Notes under the pieces: model-generated
Database searches by the model: none
What the model was told of the DNA's origin: nothing
The model's input: only the letters and a program-made list of their open reading frames with translations
From: CAYMUR01 sp964393615
GTDB lineage: Bacteria > Planctomycetota > Planctomycetia > Pirellulales > Pirellulaceae
Length of the DNA stretch: 64,000 bases
Direction: 5' to 3'
Assembly: GCA_964393615.1 (NCBI GenBank)
Contig: CAYMUR010000007.1
Span: 1-64,000, forward strand
In this document: piece by piece, positions 1-9,750 of the stretch
Layout: the number at the start of each line of letters is the position of its first letter
How positions within the stretch are numbered: position 1 is the first letter of the stretch
Made by a program: the position numbers and the translations under genes

Positions 1-2
1 AT

Positions 3-206
3 TTACGGAACATCTTAAACGATCTTCTCGGCCAACCTTACGAGGAGCGCTTTGTGTGGATCAATGCCTGGAATGAATGGGCCGAAGGAAACCACCTCGA
101 ACCAGACGTACGGCAGGGATTCGGTTATCTACAAGCGGTTCAACGTGCCAATGTCATGCTGGACAACAATCAGAATGACTCAGTGATGCATCCCACAAAA
201 ACATGA
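3..206 (+). CDS. WbsX-type glycosyltransferase / GH99-like protein, C-terminal end only
   Basis: Only the last 67 codons lie in the window; the 5' part is outside. The visible segment contains the motif INAWNEWAEG followed by HLEPD and GFGYLQA, which is the hallmark C-terminal block of the WbsX family (Pfam Glyco_tran_WbsX, related to GH99-like domains). Such proteins occur in O-antigen and surface-polysaccharide clusters. It ends 34 bp before a two-domain glycosyltransferase on the same strand, which supports a polysaccharide operon. The reading frame is clear, but the size and any other domains cannot be seen. Confidence 0.8.
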   Translation, partial: LRNILNDLLGQPYEERFVWINAWNEWAEGNHLEPDVRQGFGYLQAVQRANVMLDNNQNDSVMHPTKT

Positions 207-240
207 TTCTCTCAACCGACCGAATGTCTTTCTGAACGTT

Positions 241-2409
241 ATGGACACAGGATCGTACAATGTGTTGTTCCGAGAGGATAAAAACGTGTCATGTGAGCTG
301 AGCGTATGTGTCAGCCTCTACAACTACGCCAAGTTTATTGTCGCCGCGCTTGATTCGGTACAGCAGCAGACATTGGCCAATTTTAATCTGGTTGTCGTGG
401 ATGATGGCTCAAAGGATGGTTCAGAAGCCGTCGCGTGCCATTGGCTGCAAAACAATGCCGACCGCTTTTGCAGTGTGTTGTTGGCCCGGCATGTATGCAA
501 CCAAGGCTTGCCGATTACACGAAATACCGCGATCGATATTTCAACGACTGAATATTGTTTCTTTCTAGATGCAGACAATGTCCTCTATCCGCGTTGTCTG
601 GAACAGTGTCTGACAGCGGCTACGGAAACGTCTGCTGCTGTTGTCTACCCGCTCTTGGAAGTCTTCGGGAACTGCCACAGGTTACTGAACACGGATCCCT
701 GGAATCCGCAGCGATTTGCCAGACAAAACTACGTCGATGCCATGGCATTGGTTCGCCGCAAAGCGTTGTTTGCCGTAGACGGTTATTCCGTGATGTCAAT
801 GACTGGTTGGGAAGATTATGATCTTTGGTGTAAACTGATTGAAAGTGGGTTTCAGGGTACACGGATTCCAGAAATTCTCGCCCGCTATCGTTCTCATGGT
901 GAGTCGATGCTGCACACCGTGACCAACCAGCCGCGCAATTACGAAAAAGTTATCCAAGAAATACAAAATAGGCATCCTTGGATATCCTATCAGTCTACCT
1001 CAAATGATTTTTCAGAGCGCCCCGCAAAACCTTCGTGGCTCCGACGACTCGTTCGCGCCTCTTGCAGTCCACAGCGTATCGTACAAGATCTGAGCTCTAT
1101 CTGCAGAAAGTGGCTGGCGCAGCGTCGACAGCGACTTCCTATTAAAAAGTGTGTGGCAGCGGAACGCATGGTCCGCTTAGGCTGGTTTGACCCTGTCGTA
1201 TATTTGAAAAATCATTCGGACAAATCACGTGCACAGGCCGCTCCTGAGCAACATTTTCTAGAAACAGGTTTTCGTGATGGATCATCTATTTTTTCAGCTG
1301 AGCAAGCCAACGATTTCCTCAGGACTGCCGGCCAAGATCCTGCAGGTTCAGGCGGAGCAGACTATTTGATTCACGACATCCGTGTCAAACGGGATGATGT
1401 GCCATTGTTAACCTTCGGTGTATACGCCAGCAGTCAATGCCACTTCTTTTTCCAGGAGATTCGCGATCTTCTCGTCGAGGGCCTACGACAATGTGGGCAC
1501 ACAGCCCATGCGTTAAACGAAATCATGGAGCGACCGTCAACGATTACACACGATTGGATCGTGGCACCCCATCAATTTTTTCGTTGCCCACAAAAACCAG
1601 CCTGGGTTGATCTGCGATTTCTACAAAATGCCACAATGCTCAATACCGAACCCCTGCACCAAATTATTCCGGCCCTGCCCTTACTCGAACAGGCCGCTAT
1701 CACCCTGGACATGCACCCCCAGTCGACTGCTGCGCTGCGGCATCTGGGAATCCCCGCACATTTTTTTCCCCTGGGTCATATCAACCATTATCCTTCTCAG
1801 GATACGAAAGCAGACCTGTCAGGGCTCCGCGCATGGGTGACGCCGCAAACCCTGACCTGCGAAAATGATCCTGGCATAGAGACTCCGTTTGCTGAGCGTC
1901 CGGTGGACCTGTTTTTTACTGGTATGGTCTCAGACCGAAGTCAAACATTGCTCGCTGAACAAGCCGCTTGTTTCAGTCGTTATCACTGTTTCTTTCATAT
2001 CTGTTCTCTCGACCCTTCGACGACAACACCCGAAGAAATGAACCTCGCAGCTACCATGCGGGTCAGCCGGTTCAGTAAAATCCTGCTGCATTTCCACAAC
2101 GATGGGTCCTCCTACGTGGACTGGCGTAACATGGTCATGCATGGTTTTTGGCAAAAAACATTGGTTGTCACCGAACCATGTTATGAACTACCCGGAATGC
2201 AGCCCGGCATCCATTATCTTCATTGCACACCCCAAGAAATGCCGGAACTCATCGATTGGTTACTGAACACCAACGAAGGACAAACCGAAGCCGACAACAT
2301 TCGGCGTCAGGGCCATGCTACATTTTCTACACGCTATGCACTTCAGAACATACTTGAGCATTTCATCGCTAACATCATTCTGAACAAATCCCCCCAAGCC
2401 GATCACTGA
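241..2409 (+). CDS. Two-domain glycosyltransferase (GT2 N-terminus, CgeB-like C-terminus)
   Basis: A 722-residue protein. Residues about 18-230 form a GT-A family 2 domain: SVCVSLYNYAKFI, VVVDDGSKDGS, and the metal-binding LDADN motif, followed by the acceptor-side GWEDYDLW. Around residues 310-350 there is a linker of the type FDPVVYL...HFLETGFRDG, a short module seen between domains of large bacterial glycosyltransferases. The C-terminal half (about 385-715) has the look of a GT-B CgeB/GT4-like domain, with HNDGSSYVDWRN and a closing segment on glycosyl-transfer-like residues. It probably adds sugars to a surface polysaccharide in the cytoplasm. It follows the WbsX gene by 34 bp. Donor and acceptor are unknown. 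Confidence 0.85.
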   Translation: MDTGSYNVLFREDKNVSCELSVCVSLYNYAKFIVAALDSVQQQTLANFNLVVVDDGSKDGSEAVACHWLQNNADRFCSVLLARHVCNQGLPITRNTAIDISTTEYCFFLDADNVLYPRCLEQCLTAATETSAAVVYPLLEVFGNCHRLLNTDPWNPQRFARQNYVDAMALVRRKALFAVDGYSVMSMTGWEDYDLWCKLIESGFQGTRIPEILARYRSHGESMLHTVTNQPRNYEKVIQEIQNRHPWISYQSTSNDFSERPAKPSWLRRLVRASCSPQRIVQDLSSICRKWLAQRRQRLPIKKCVAAERMVRLGWFDPVVYLKNHSDKSRAQAAPEQHFLETGFRDGSSIFSAEQANDFLRTAGQDPAGSGGADYLIHDIRVKRDDVPLLTFGVYASSQCHFFFQEIRDLLVEGLRQCGHTAHALNEIMERPSTITHDWIVAPHQFFRCPQKPAWVDLRFLQNATMLNTEPLHQIIPALPLLEQAAITLDMHPQSTAALRHLGIPAHFFPLGHINHYPSQDTKADLSGLRAWVTPQTLTCENDPGIETPFAERPVDLFFTGMVSDRSQTLLAEQAACFSRYHCFFHICSLDPSTTTPEEMNLAATMRVSRFSKILLHFHNDGSSYVDWRNMVMHGFWQKTLVVTEPCYELPGMQPGIHYLHCTPQEMPELIDWLLNTNEGQTEADNIRRQGHATFSTRYALQNILEHFIANIILNKSPQADH

Positions 2410-2454
2410 ACAATTTCTTTTCCTTGCTGCACCATACTTCCCACGGCAGCTGGC

Positions 2455-3381
2455 CTAACGATGTCGTGTCATCCTGCGAACGACTGTGCCGCACAATGTA
2501 CCGATGGCCCGGACACCGATCAGAAAGAGTTCCCGCAGACTACGGCAAGCTCGAAGCCGAATCATTAAGCGTTCAGCAAAAGATGGCATGACCGAGTGAT
2601 CTGGTTGACCTGGTACCGCTGCCTTGTCATCCACGTACAAGAGACCGCTTGCCAATCCACCTTGAAAACATCTCAGGGTAGCACCTACCAGAGTAAGATC
2701 CTTTTGTTCCGGTTGGTGCATTACGACGCTTGCTGCAAGATAAAGCCTGTCCCGGGCACTGGGAGGGCTTATTTTTGTGAGAAACGCATATTCATCCCCT
2801 ACGGGTATGCGGCTTCCAGGGCCAAAATTTTCAGGCCAGGGACAGGTCACACCATCCAAGGCACTGCGTCGTACGGCAATATTGGGTCCCCATGGATATT
2901 GATTGTAGGGATAGCGAAGATCCTCCAGTCCCAAGTCATGCTCAGCCGCTAAAAGATTCTTTAAATTGAAGGACTGCTCCAGCCATTGGGGCAGGTGACT
3001 TTTTTCAATACAGATCCGTCCGCCAAAAACATTAATGTCAGGGTGCTCAACCAGGGCCTGTTCCCAGACCGGCAACCAGTCTTCGCGTGGTGTAATGTCA
3101 TCGTCGACAACAATCAGCAATTCTCCCTTGGCAGAAAAAACCCCCTTGTTCAGTGCCCGACTTTTTCCTGGGACTGGTTCACATAATAAGGTCACTGGAA
3201 GTTTATCTGTATAGCGTGCGACGATGTCTGGTGTATCATCACTACTCCCGTTATCAACAATGACGAGCTCCCACTGACGCGGGTGATCGATCGCCAACAT
3301 TCTCTGCAGGAATCTGGCCAGCGTCGCGCTACGATTTCTGGTCGCTAACACTACGCTGATCGACTTGGCAGCTTGATTCAT
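2455..3381 (-). CDS. Glycosyltransferase family 2 protein
   Basis: A 308-residue GT-A enzyme. Visible are SVVLATRNRSATL near residue 10, VIVDNGSSDDTPD near 40, and the DXD-type VVDDDITPREDWL near 93. A GPNIAVRRSA segment and a VGDEYAF segment correspond to the usual acceptor-side and catalytic ED/DE region of the family. No membrane segment is evident, so it probably acts at the cytoplasmic face. It lies downstream of another minus-strand GT2 gene (start of this gene is about 50 bp after that gene's stop) and converges with the plus-strand glycosyltransferase. The sugar is not predictable. Confidence 0.88.
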   Translation of the reverse strand: MNQAAKSISVVLATRNRSATLARFLQRMLAIDHPRQWELVIVDNGSSDDTPDIVARYTDKLPVTLLCEPVPGKSRALNKGVFSAKGELLIVVDDDITPREDWLPVWEQALVEHPDINVFGGRICIEKSHLPQWLEQSFNLKNLLAAEHDLGLEDLRYPYNQYPWGPNIAVRRSALDGVTCPWPENFGPGSRIPVGDEYAFLTKISPPSARDRLYLAASVVMHQPEQKDLTLVGATLRCFQGGLASGLLYVDDKAAVPGQPDHSVMPSFAERLMIRLRACRSLRELFLIGVRAIGTLCGTVVRRMTRHR

Positions 3382-3430
3382 AAGCAGTAGCCCATTCGGG
3401 TTTCACTGTCGATCTCCATGTGTGCCATGT

Positions 3431-4600
3431 TTAGGAAGCACTTTCGGGTGTCGACATAGGTGCATCGTCAGGGTCATCGCCAATCGCTGCCAGAATAGAT
3501 TTGGCCGCTCGCCATTCGCTCCACAAGCGGACTGCCTTTCTAGGACCCGGTCGTTTTATTAGTTGTGTGAAGTCAGGATAAATTAAAGATTTGCAAGCCT
3601 GCGAGTGCGGATCAAATGCTGAGAGACGTTGTTTCAAATAACGAGCACTTTGGATTAAACCATCCCGGAATGGATCCGTCGTTCCGTCGCGATACGGCTG
3701 ACAGTGCCACACTAACATTTTTCGGACCGTGACTGTAAATGTCTCCCAACAAGGATTTGGTGGGACTGGTATATTCGCAAACACATCGTCGATTTCTGCA
3801 GAGATTCCACGAACGGCAGCCAGTGCAAAGCAGTCAGCACCCCACAAGAACTGTTTCTGCGCCAACGACTCAATAGGCAGACCCGTTGGAAAGTTGTCAT
3901 CATGAACGCGTACATCCGGATGGTGTGCCCTACGTATTACCTCCAAACCAGCATCAAGCATATGCCGCGGTCGATTACTGGCTGAACTTGCCAGACGTCG
4001 ATAGTGAAACACTACCTTATTAATGCCGTGGAAAGTGAGCCCGGCTCGGGCCAGTCGCATCAGAAAATCCCAATCGTCACAACCAGCAACGGCTTGATCC
4101 AATTTGCCAACTTTGTCAAATGCGCTCGTGGGAAACAATACTGCTCCCGGTGGCGTAAAATCTTGGCACGAGAGAAATTCAAAGGGGTGGGGTTTCAAAG
4201 ATGCCAGCCTTGGTATTGCCAGTCGCCGAGTCATATCGTGATTCCAACCCTGAAACCGACCATAGACAACTCGCTGTTGTGACCCCTGCATCGCAGACAA
4301 CAATTGGCATAGCGCATCCTGATTCAAACGGTCATCATTATCGAGCAGCAAAGCATAGGGTGCTTTTAACAAGTCAATGGCGACGTTACGGGCGCAGGCT
4401 ATACCATGATTTGGCGTCCGTACGAGCTGTACTGCTGGCACATAGCGCTCGACGACTTCGGCAGAACGATCCGTTGACCCATCATCAACCACGATGACCT
4501 GGACCGTACACTTCTGTGACAACGCACTTTCAATAGCGTCTCCGACATAGCGCTCTGCATTGTAACAAGGTATAATAATAGAGACTTGCGGCAAATTCAT
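3431..4600 (-). CDS. Glycosyltransferase family 2 protein
   Basis: A GT-A enzyme with VSIIIPCYNAERYV, VIVVDDGSTDRSAEVV, HGIACARNVA and the metal-binding LLDNDDRLN motif, then a GCDDWDFLMR acceptor segment. The reading frame is open 32 codons further upstream (to 4696), but I choose the ATG at 4600: the family fold starts right after it (MNLPQVS), and an AGGTGA Shine-Dalgarno-like stretch lies about six bases before it. The C-terminal 150 residues beyond the catalytic domain are not recognised. The gene is divergent from the UDP-GlcNAc 2-epimerase gene, with about 250 bp of shared upstream DNA. Confidence 0.87.
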   Translation of the reverse strand: MNLPQVSIIIPCYNAERYVGDAIESALSQKCTVQVIVVDDGSTDRSAEVVERYVPAVQLVRTPNHGIACARNVAIDLLKAPYALLLDNDDRLNQDALCQLLSAMQGSQQRVVYGRFQGWNHDMTRRLAIPRLASLKPHPFEFLSCQDFTPPGAVLFPTSAFDKVGKLDQAVAGCDDWDFLMRLARAGLTFHGINKVVFHYRRLASSASNRPRHMLDAGLEVIRRAHHPDVRVHDDNFPTGLPIESLAQKQFLWGADCFALAAVRGISAEIDDVFANIPVPPNPCWETFTVTVRKMLVWHCQPYRDGTTDPFRDGLIQSARYLKQRLSAFDPHSQACKSLIYPDFTQLIKRPGPRKAVRLWSEWRAAKSILAAIGDDPDDAPMSTPESAS

Positions 4601-4856
4601 CTGTTCACCTGACCATGCTGACAAATTGACAAAAGCCTCTTTTATTTTGACATCCGCAATGATCTTCATCAATAGAAGCGTCGGCCCGTGCGGCAAAAGC
4701 TGTTTTGCTCAAAATGGCATGCTGAATCTTTTCCAACAAGAGACTACGCTATAACAATCAGGATGGTCTTGTTTTGATGGTGAATCCAATGGTAAAGCAA
4801 AGCCTTGATTTATTATACTTTTGCTGCTCCATTCCATTTTATCAATCCTCGTGCAG

Positions 4857-6002
4857 ATGACACAGCAGGTACCTATCAGTGTTTTTCTGGGAACAAAAGC
4901 CCAGCTGGTGAAAATGGCGCCGATTTTGTACGAATTGGATCGGCGACATTGGGATTATCAAATTATTGACACGGGTCAACATGCTGGATTGATCTCAGAG
5001 ATACAAAAAACATTCGAGGTCCGCGCACCAGACATTCAGTTGTACGGTGACAGGCGACCAGGCGTCTCAACGATATGGGAAGGTTGTCATTGGATTGCCT
5101 CGTTGGCCAGTCAATATTTGCCACGTGCTAGGTTTGTAAAGTGCAAGCTGTTTCACGGAAAGACCGGGATCAGCCTCGTCCATGGGGACACGATGTCGAC
5201 ATTGCTGGCCACACTCATTGCCAGGCGTGGTGGTCAGAAAGTGGCCCACGTAGAAGCCGGACTGCGCAGTTTGCGATATTTCGACCCGTTTCCCGAAGAA
5301 CTGGTACGCCTGTGCGTAATGCGTCTTGCCCATTATTTATTCGCCTCTTCTGCGGCGGCTCAGGACAACCTTGACAAGATGTCTCTATTGAAACGAACGT
5401 ACACCTTACCAGGTAATACAGCCCTTGACATTCTACGACGTGACCTGCAGCGTACCCCGTCAAGTATTCCCGAGCTGCCAGCTGGCTATGCATTAGCAAC
5501 AGTTCATCGCCTGGAAACTATTTACCGACGGCCGAATTTAATGCGCGTTATTGATATGCTACTTGAAGCGCATCAACGAAAGCCCTTAGTATTCGTTCAG
5601 CACGCGCCCACACTACAACGCCTGCGGGCATACAAACTGGATGATCGACTGGCTGCTGCTGGCGTGATTCAGATTCCTTTATTGGATCATGTGAGTTTTT
5701 TACACCTCATGCGCGGGGCCTCCATGATACTCACCGATGGTGGTAGCATTCAGGAAGAAGCTTCTTACTTGGGGGTCCCCTGCCTTCTGTTGCGGCACAC
5801 CGTAGAACGGGATGAGGGAATCGGTAAAAACGTTTTACTTTCCAATATGAACATCGGTACCTGCATTGCGTTCTTCGATCAATACACTGCATACCGTCGG
5901 CCTGCCATCTCCGATAGCGTGCCAAGTCCCAGTGCCGTGTTTGTCGATCATCTAGCGGAGATCGGCGAGTCACTCCTGGCAGAAACAAAAACCCTGCGGT
6001 AA
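4857..6002 (+). CDS. wecB: UDP-N-acetylglucosamine 2-epimerase family protein
   Basis: This family interconverts UDP-GlcNAc and UDP-ManNAc (or hydrolyses UDP-sugars) for surface polysaccharide synthesis. Visible family landmarks are GTKAQLVKMAPI at the N-terminus, the conserved HGDTMSTLLA, the VAHVEAGLRS block, FPEELVR (family PEE.R), a LATVHRLE segment, TDGGSIQEEA and a late VERDEG in place of the usual TERPE. The frame is open from 4821, but the homologous part begins at the ATG at 4857. The length, about 381 residues, fits the family. Its position in a glycosyltransferase block supports a role in nucleotide-sugar supply. Whether it is the ManNAc branch or another sugar is not certain. Confidence 0.85.
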   Translation: MTQQVPISVFLGTKAQLVKMAPILYELDRRHWDYQIIDTGQHAGLISEIQKTFEVRAPDIQLYGDRRPGVSTIWEGCHWIASLASQYLPRARFVKCKLFHGKTGISLVHGDTMSTLLATLIARRGGQKVAHVEAGLRSLRYFDPFPEELVRLCVMRLAHYLFASSAAAQDNLDKMSLLKRTYTLPGNTALDILRRDLQRTPSSIPELPAGYALATVHRLETIYRRPNLMRVIDMLLEAHQRKPLVFVQHAPTLQRLRAYKLDDRLAAAGVIQIPLLDHVSFLHLMRGASMILTDGGSIQEEASYLGVPCLLLRHTVERDEGIGKNVLLSNMNIGTCIAFFDQYTAYRRPAISDSVPSPSAVFVDHLAEIGESLLAETKTLR

Positions 6003-6081
6003 TCTAGTAATGATATTTTGGGCTGGCAAATGGCCAGCGACTTCCCGCTGTTTACTCATCACTCATCATTCGGCAAGGACT

Positions 6082-7344
6082 ATGAACTTAACCGTAAAAG
6101 ATATTCAGCGCATCTGGGTAAATCTCCCTTTTCGTGAAGTGCCCCAAAGGAATATGATCCGGGAATTACCCCATTGGACCATTGTGCAACTCTGCCAGGT
6201 CACACTCGAAAATGGCGTGACAGGTATTGGCGAAACAATACCATTTTACACGTGGGGCGAAGTCACTGATAAAACCGTCGCGCGGGCGATGGGCGAGACC
6301 GCCAGCGAAATCATGTGGGATGATTCGCTTGGAGCGGGTTTGCAGATGGCCCTGTTTGATGCGGTCGCTAAAACCAACGATGTTCCCGTTCACCATTTCC
6401 TGGGAAAACGAGTGCGCAATGACGCAGCGTTGTCATGGTGGTCTATTGAGATGTCTGAGGAAGACTGGCTGTCGGAGTGCCACACCGCAGTCGCACAAGG
6501 ATACACCAGTTACAAGTACAAAGCGCGACCATGGTATGACCTGGAAGCACAGCTCGCTTCGGTTTCCAACGAAATGCCTGAGTACTTTGATATTGATCTC
6601 GACTTCAACACCATGTGCTGTGACTCAGCCCATGCCGTTCGTATTCTGCGTCGCTTAGAACAATTCAAACGTGTCAAAATCTTTGAATCGCCAATTCCAC
6701 AGGGCGACGTCGCTGGCAACAAGTACCTGCGCAGTCAGACAGGTGTTCCCCTTGCCATGCACGTAGGAAATCCGCCATTGACTACTGCGCTTCAGGAAGA
6801 TGTCTGTGATGGGTTTGTTGTCAACGGCGGCGCCAGCCAGTTACTACACGAAGCTCACAACATTGCCCAGGCAAACAAAGTCTTTTGGTATCAACTGACT
6901 GGCAGTGATATCACTGCCGTGTGGTCGATTCATTTTGCTGCCGTGTCGACCCATGCACGCTGGCCAGCCGTTTGCTGCCAAAATCTCTATGAACATAGTT
7001 TGCTCAAGCAGCCCTTGCAAGTGAAAGGTGGCCTGGCTGCAATTCCCACCGCACCAGGATTAGGAGTCGAGATTAACTGGGAAATGGTGGAACGTTTCCG
7101 TATCGAACCTATTGCCAAACCATATCCCTATCCTAATCTATTGATACGTGTTTCCTGGCCCAGTGGAGCCGAAGACTACTACGCTCATGGACTACAATAC
7201 TGGGAGGATTTTCATAATGGTCGGCGACCCATTTTTGCCCCCGGAGTTAACATGGAAGTTATCCCCGATGATGGATCCAAATCCTGGCAGCAAGAGTATG
7301 CAACCGCTTGTCAAAAACCAAGCTGGGTGATGAAAGATAATTGA
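6082..7344 (+). CDS. Enolase-superfamily (mandelate racemase/muconate lactonizing-like) protein
   Basis: About 420 residues with an N-terminal capping domain (GVTGIGET) and a barrel with YKYKARPW for the KxK acid/base position, DIDLDFN for the first metal ligand and FESPI for the second. At the position of the third metal ligand, where the family usually has a DE pair, I read LAMHVGN, and the last-strand Lys is replaced in VVNGG. The enzyme may therefore be a variant or inactive form. I use the ATG at 6082, preceded by AAGGA, rather than the upstream in-frame ATG at 6010. It lies between the epimerase and a Na+/solute symporter, suggesting catabolism of an imported sugar acid. Substrate unknown. 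Confidence 0.8.
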   Translation: MNLTVKDIQRIWVNLPFREVPQRNMIRELPHWTIVQLCQVTLENGVTGIGETIPFYTWGEVTDKTVARAMGETASEIMWDDSLGAGLQMALFDAVAKTNDVPVHHFLGKRVRNDAALSWWSIEMSEEDWLSECHTAVAQGYTSYKYKARPWYDLEAQLASVSNEMPEYFDIDLDFNTMCCDSAHAVRILRRLEQFKRVKIFESPIPQGDVAGNKYLRSQTGVPLAMHVGNPPLTTALQEDVCDGFVVNGGASQLLHEAHNIAQANKVFWYQLTGSDITAVWSIHFAAVSTHARWPAVCCQNLYEHSLLKQPLQVKGGLAAIPTAPGLGVEINWEMVERFRIEPIAKPYPYPNLLIRVSWPSGAEDYYAHGLQYWEDFHNGRRPIFAPGVNMEVIPDDGSKSWQQEYATACQKPSWVMKDN

Positions 7345-7531
7345 CAGTAACCTAACTGGTAATCTTTGTCCTGCAGCAAGGATAAAACATGCCGAGTGGT
7401 TTCATTGACATCAGGCAGCCGGCGGGAAACGGCTATATTATTTCTAAACCATCCTTTTATACCTCGTAGATCCGGTGAGCTTCCAGATTGACTGGGGTTT
7501 TTCACAGCTTATCTAATCCACACTGAATGAG

Positions 7532-9049
7532 ATGCTAGAATTACTCAGCTCACGTATGTTTGAGGTTGGTGCACTCACGCTCTACCTGACAATCCTGTTG
7601 TGGATCGGTATTCGTTCGGCAAAGCAAGTGAAAACATCCGCCGAATATACGTTGGCCGGCCGCAATGTGCCCTGGATCATCGTCATGGCAACTACTGCGG
7701 CTACCATGATTGGCGGTGGTGCATCGGTCGGCATGGTATCGCGCGTTGCCGAGGTAGGTATCGCTGCAGCTCTGGTCACCTGTGGCTGGCATCTGCAGTT
7801 GATTTTTACGGGGCTATTTGTAGCGCCCCGTTTACGGGGACTCAACTTGACGACGGTCGGTGAATATTTCGAACTGAAGTTTGGCTTGTTGGCGCGAAAA
7901 CTGGCCGTTGTTAACTGTGCCATATTTCTCATTGGCGCCTTGGCTGCGCAAATGGCGGCGATGGGCATGGTAACGAATGCAGTGCTCGGTATTCGTTACG
8001 ACATTGCACTGTTGATTGGCGCTACAATTACCATCTTTTATTCCACCGTGGGTGGTATCCGGGCTGTTGTCAAAACAGACGTGTTGCAATTCACCGTTTT
8101 AATCGTGGGCATCGGGTCCGCTGCTGGAATCCTGCTCGCCAAACATGGTGGTTTTGCCGCGCTGGCCGCTACTGCGTCGACAGGCCATTTTAATATGACC
8201 AGTCACTGGTCCAAGATGGAATTTATCAGCTTGTTTGTTGCCTATTTTCTGGGAGAAACTCTGGTGCCCCCTTATACAGTGCGCTGTTTCATTGCTCGCG
8301 ATAGCCGTCAGGCACAATGGGGTGTGGCAGGTGCTGGTATTTTTCTTATGCTATTTTTGCCCATCGCCACCTTGGTGCTTGGTACTTCTGCCCAGGTCAG
8401 TCCCGACGTTCAACAGGCCTTGGAAAGAGAAGCGGATCGGATCATGGCATTCTCGAACGTACCAGAAAAAGAAGCTCGAAAAACTGCTATACAAATCACA
8501 TTTCCTGCTCTTGTGAGGACCACTTTGCCTCCGCTTCTCTCAGGTATCGTCGTGGCTGCAATCATCGCCGCTGTCATGTCCACGGCTGACAGCTGTCTTT
8601 CCTGTCTCGCAACTGTGGTAATGGAAGATATTTTTCGCCGTCATATTCGCCAGGATGCTTACGATCACCAGTTATTACGGGTGGCACAATGGACGACACT
8701 GGTAGCTGGCATCGCCGCAACGATATGTGCCTGGCGATTCACGAACATTGCTGATATTCTCGTGTTTGTCTATGACTTTTGGGCACCTGCTATGATTTTA
8801 CCTTTTTTGGTGGCATTATTCTGGTACCGGTCCGATCGTATTTACGCCGTCGTGGCTTCGATGGTGGCAGGTATGATTGCCACCAGCGTCTGGCGATTTG
8901 GGTTGCAGACACCTTATGATATTGGGCCAGCATTGTTCGGCTTTGCTGTCGCGATCGTCATTTTTTTTGTGGCGCTTCGCTTTACCCAAAATTGGTCGCT
9001 CACTCGCAATTTTTTACCCGCCACCCAGTCCCTTGATGATTCCCAATGA
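7532..9049 (+). CDS. Sodium:solute symporter family protein (SSS)
   Basis: A 505-residue integral membrane protein with roughly 12-13 hydrophobic segments. It shows the SSS pattern: TSAEYTLAGRNVPW after the first helix, GGGASVGMVS in helix 2, an STVGGIRAVVKTD block after helix 5, and MSTADSCLS in the helix that supplies Na+ ligands. It would import a sugar, sugar acid or other organic solute with sodium across the inner membrane. An alternative start is the ATG eight codons in (7556). It follows the enolase-superfamily gene after 187 bp, consistent with uptake of that enzyme's substrate; this link is inference. Confidence 0.92.
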   Translation: MLELLSSRMFEVGALTLYLTILLWIGIRSAKQVKTSAEYTLAGRNVPWIIVMATTAATMIGGGASVGMVSRVAEVGIAAALVTCGWHLQLIFTGLFVAPRLRGLNLTTVGEYFELKFGLLARKLAVVNCAIFLIGALAAQMAAMGMVTNAVLGIRYDIALLIGATITIFYSTVGGIRAVVKTDVLQFTVLIVGIGSAAGILLAKHGGFAALAATASTGHFNMTSHWSKMEFISLFVAYFLGETLVPPYTVRCFIARDSRQAQWGVAGAGIFLMLFLPIATLVLGTSAQVSPDVQQALEREADRIMAFSNVPEKEARKTAIQITFPALVRTTLPPLLSGIVVAAIIAAVMSTADSCLSCLATVVMEDIFRRHIRQDAYDHQLLRVAQWTTLVAGIAATICAWRFTNIADILVFVYDFWAPAMILPFLVALFWYRSDRIYAVVASMVAGMIATSVWRFGLQTPYDIGPALFGFAVAIVIFFVALRFTQNWSLTRNFLPATQSLDDSQ

Positions 9050-9195
9050 CACGTCGAATGTGTTCTCGTTTCCGCCTGGTACTCCTCCCAACAGACAGTG
9101 AATTCAGCTTGGAACATTTTATTCAGAACGCGTTAACGCAACACGATTTTTTATGGTGTCCGATATTCACCACATCCTTTTGACCTGACGATAAC

Positions 9196-9402
9196 ATGAT
9201 ACCCTTTTGGCTGCTGACTGTTTGGCATTATGCTTCTCTTCTGTCGGGTTGTTTTGCCCTGATCTTGTTGACATGGCACGGAATACGCATGATATCAACC
9301 CCTTCACAATCCAAACCGATTTCCGATCCCCTATCAACACCTGCGACAAATGAGGTGTTGAACACCGGACCTCGCAAAAAGGATCATTCTCACCACCAAT
9401 GA
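9196..9402 (+). CDS. Possible small single-pass membrane protein
   Basis: A 68-residue frame with one strongly hydrophobic segment (about residues 3-28, rich in W, L and A) and a polar tail ending KKDHSHHQ. It lies 146 bp after the symporter on the same strand. I recognise no family and see no clear ribosome-binding site, so it may be a chance frame; the hydrophobic-then-charged layout and the position after a transporter are the only support. Confidence 0.35.
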   Translation: MIPFWLLTVWHYASLLSGCFALILLTWHGIRMISTPSQSKPISDPLSTPATNEVLNTGPRKKDHSHHQ

Positions 9403-9750
9403 TTACCCGTTGGTGCTGTACCAAGCAGGTACCACAAGGTGCCCACGTCTGTCTTGGCCATGTCTCACGATTCAGCGTTTTAACTGTTTCCATGCTCTTC
9501 CGTCTGTTGTCTTTTGGACCATAGGACGGCAACTTGCTGCCCATTGCAGTGTTGCATTGGCCGATAGCGATGTCCGATGACAGCGGTCCTGTTGTGTAGA
9601 ATTGTTATCCATATCCATGCGATTATTACACCCATGTTTCGGTGGCATCGGGATTCGAGAGAGGTGCCACCAGCAATGCGTCGTCGGTGGTTGGCGACCG
9701 GTCTTGTCACAGTCGTGACAGTGTTTGCAGAAGACCGGACAGGTGGCCGA

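Noticed and set aside
9167..9544. Minus-strand open frame of 125 codons opposite the small membrane protein region
   Set aside because: No recognisable family, composition biased to Arg/Thr/Ser, no ribosome-binding site, and it overlaps a more plausible plus-strand frame.
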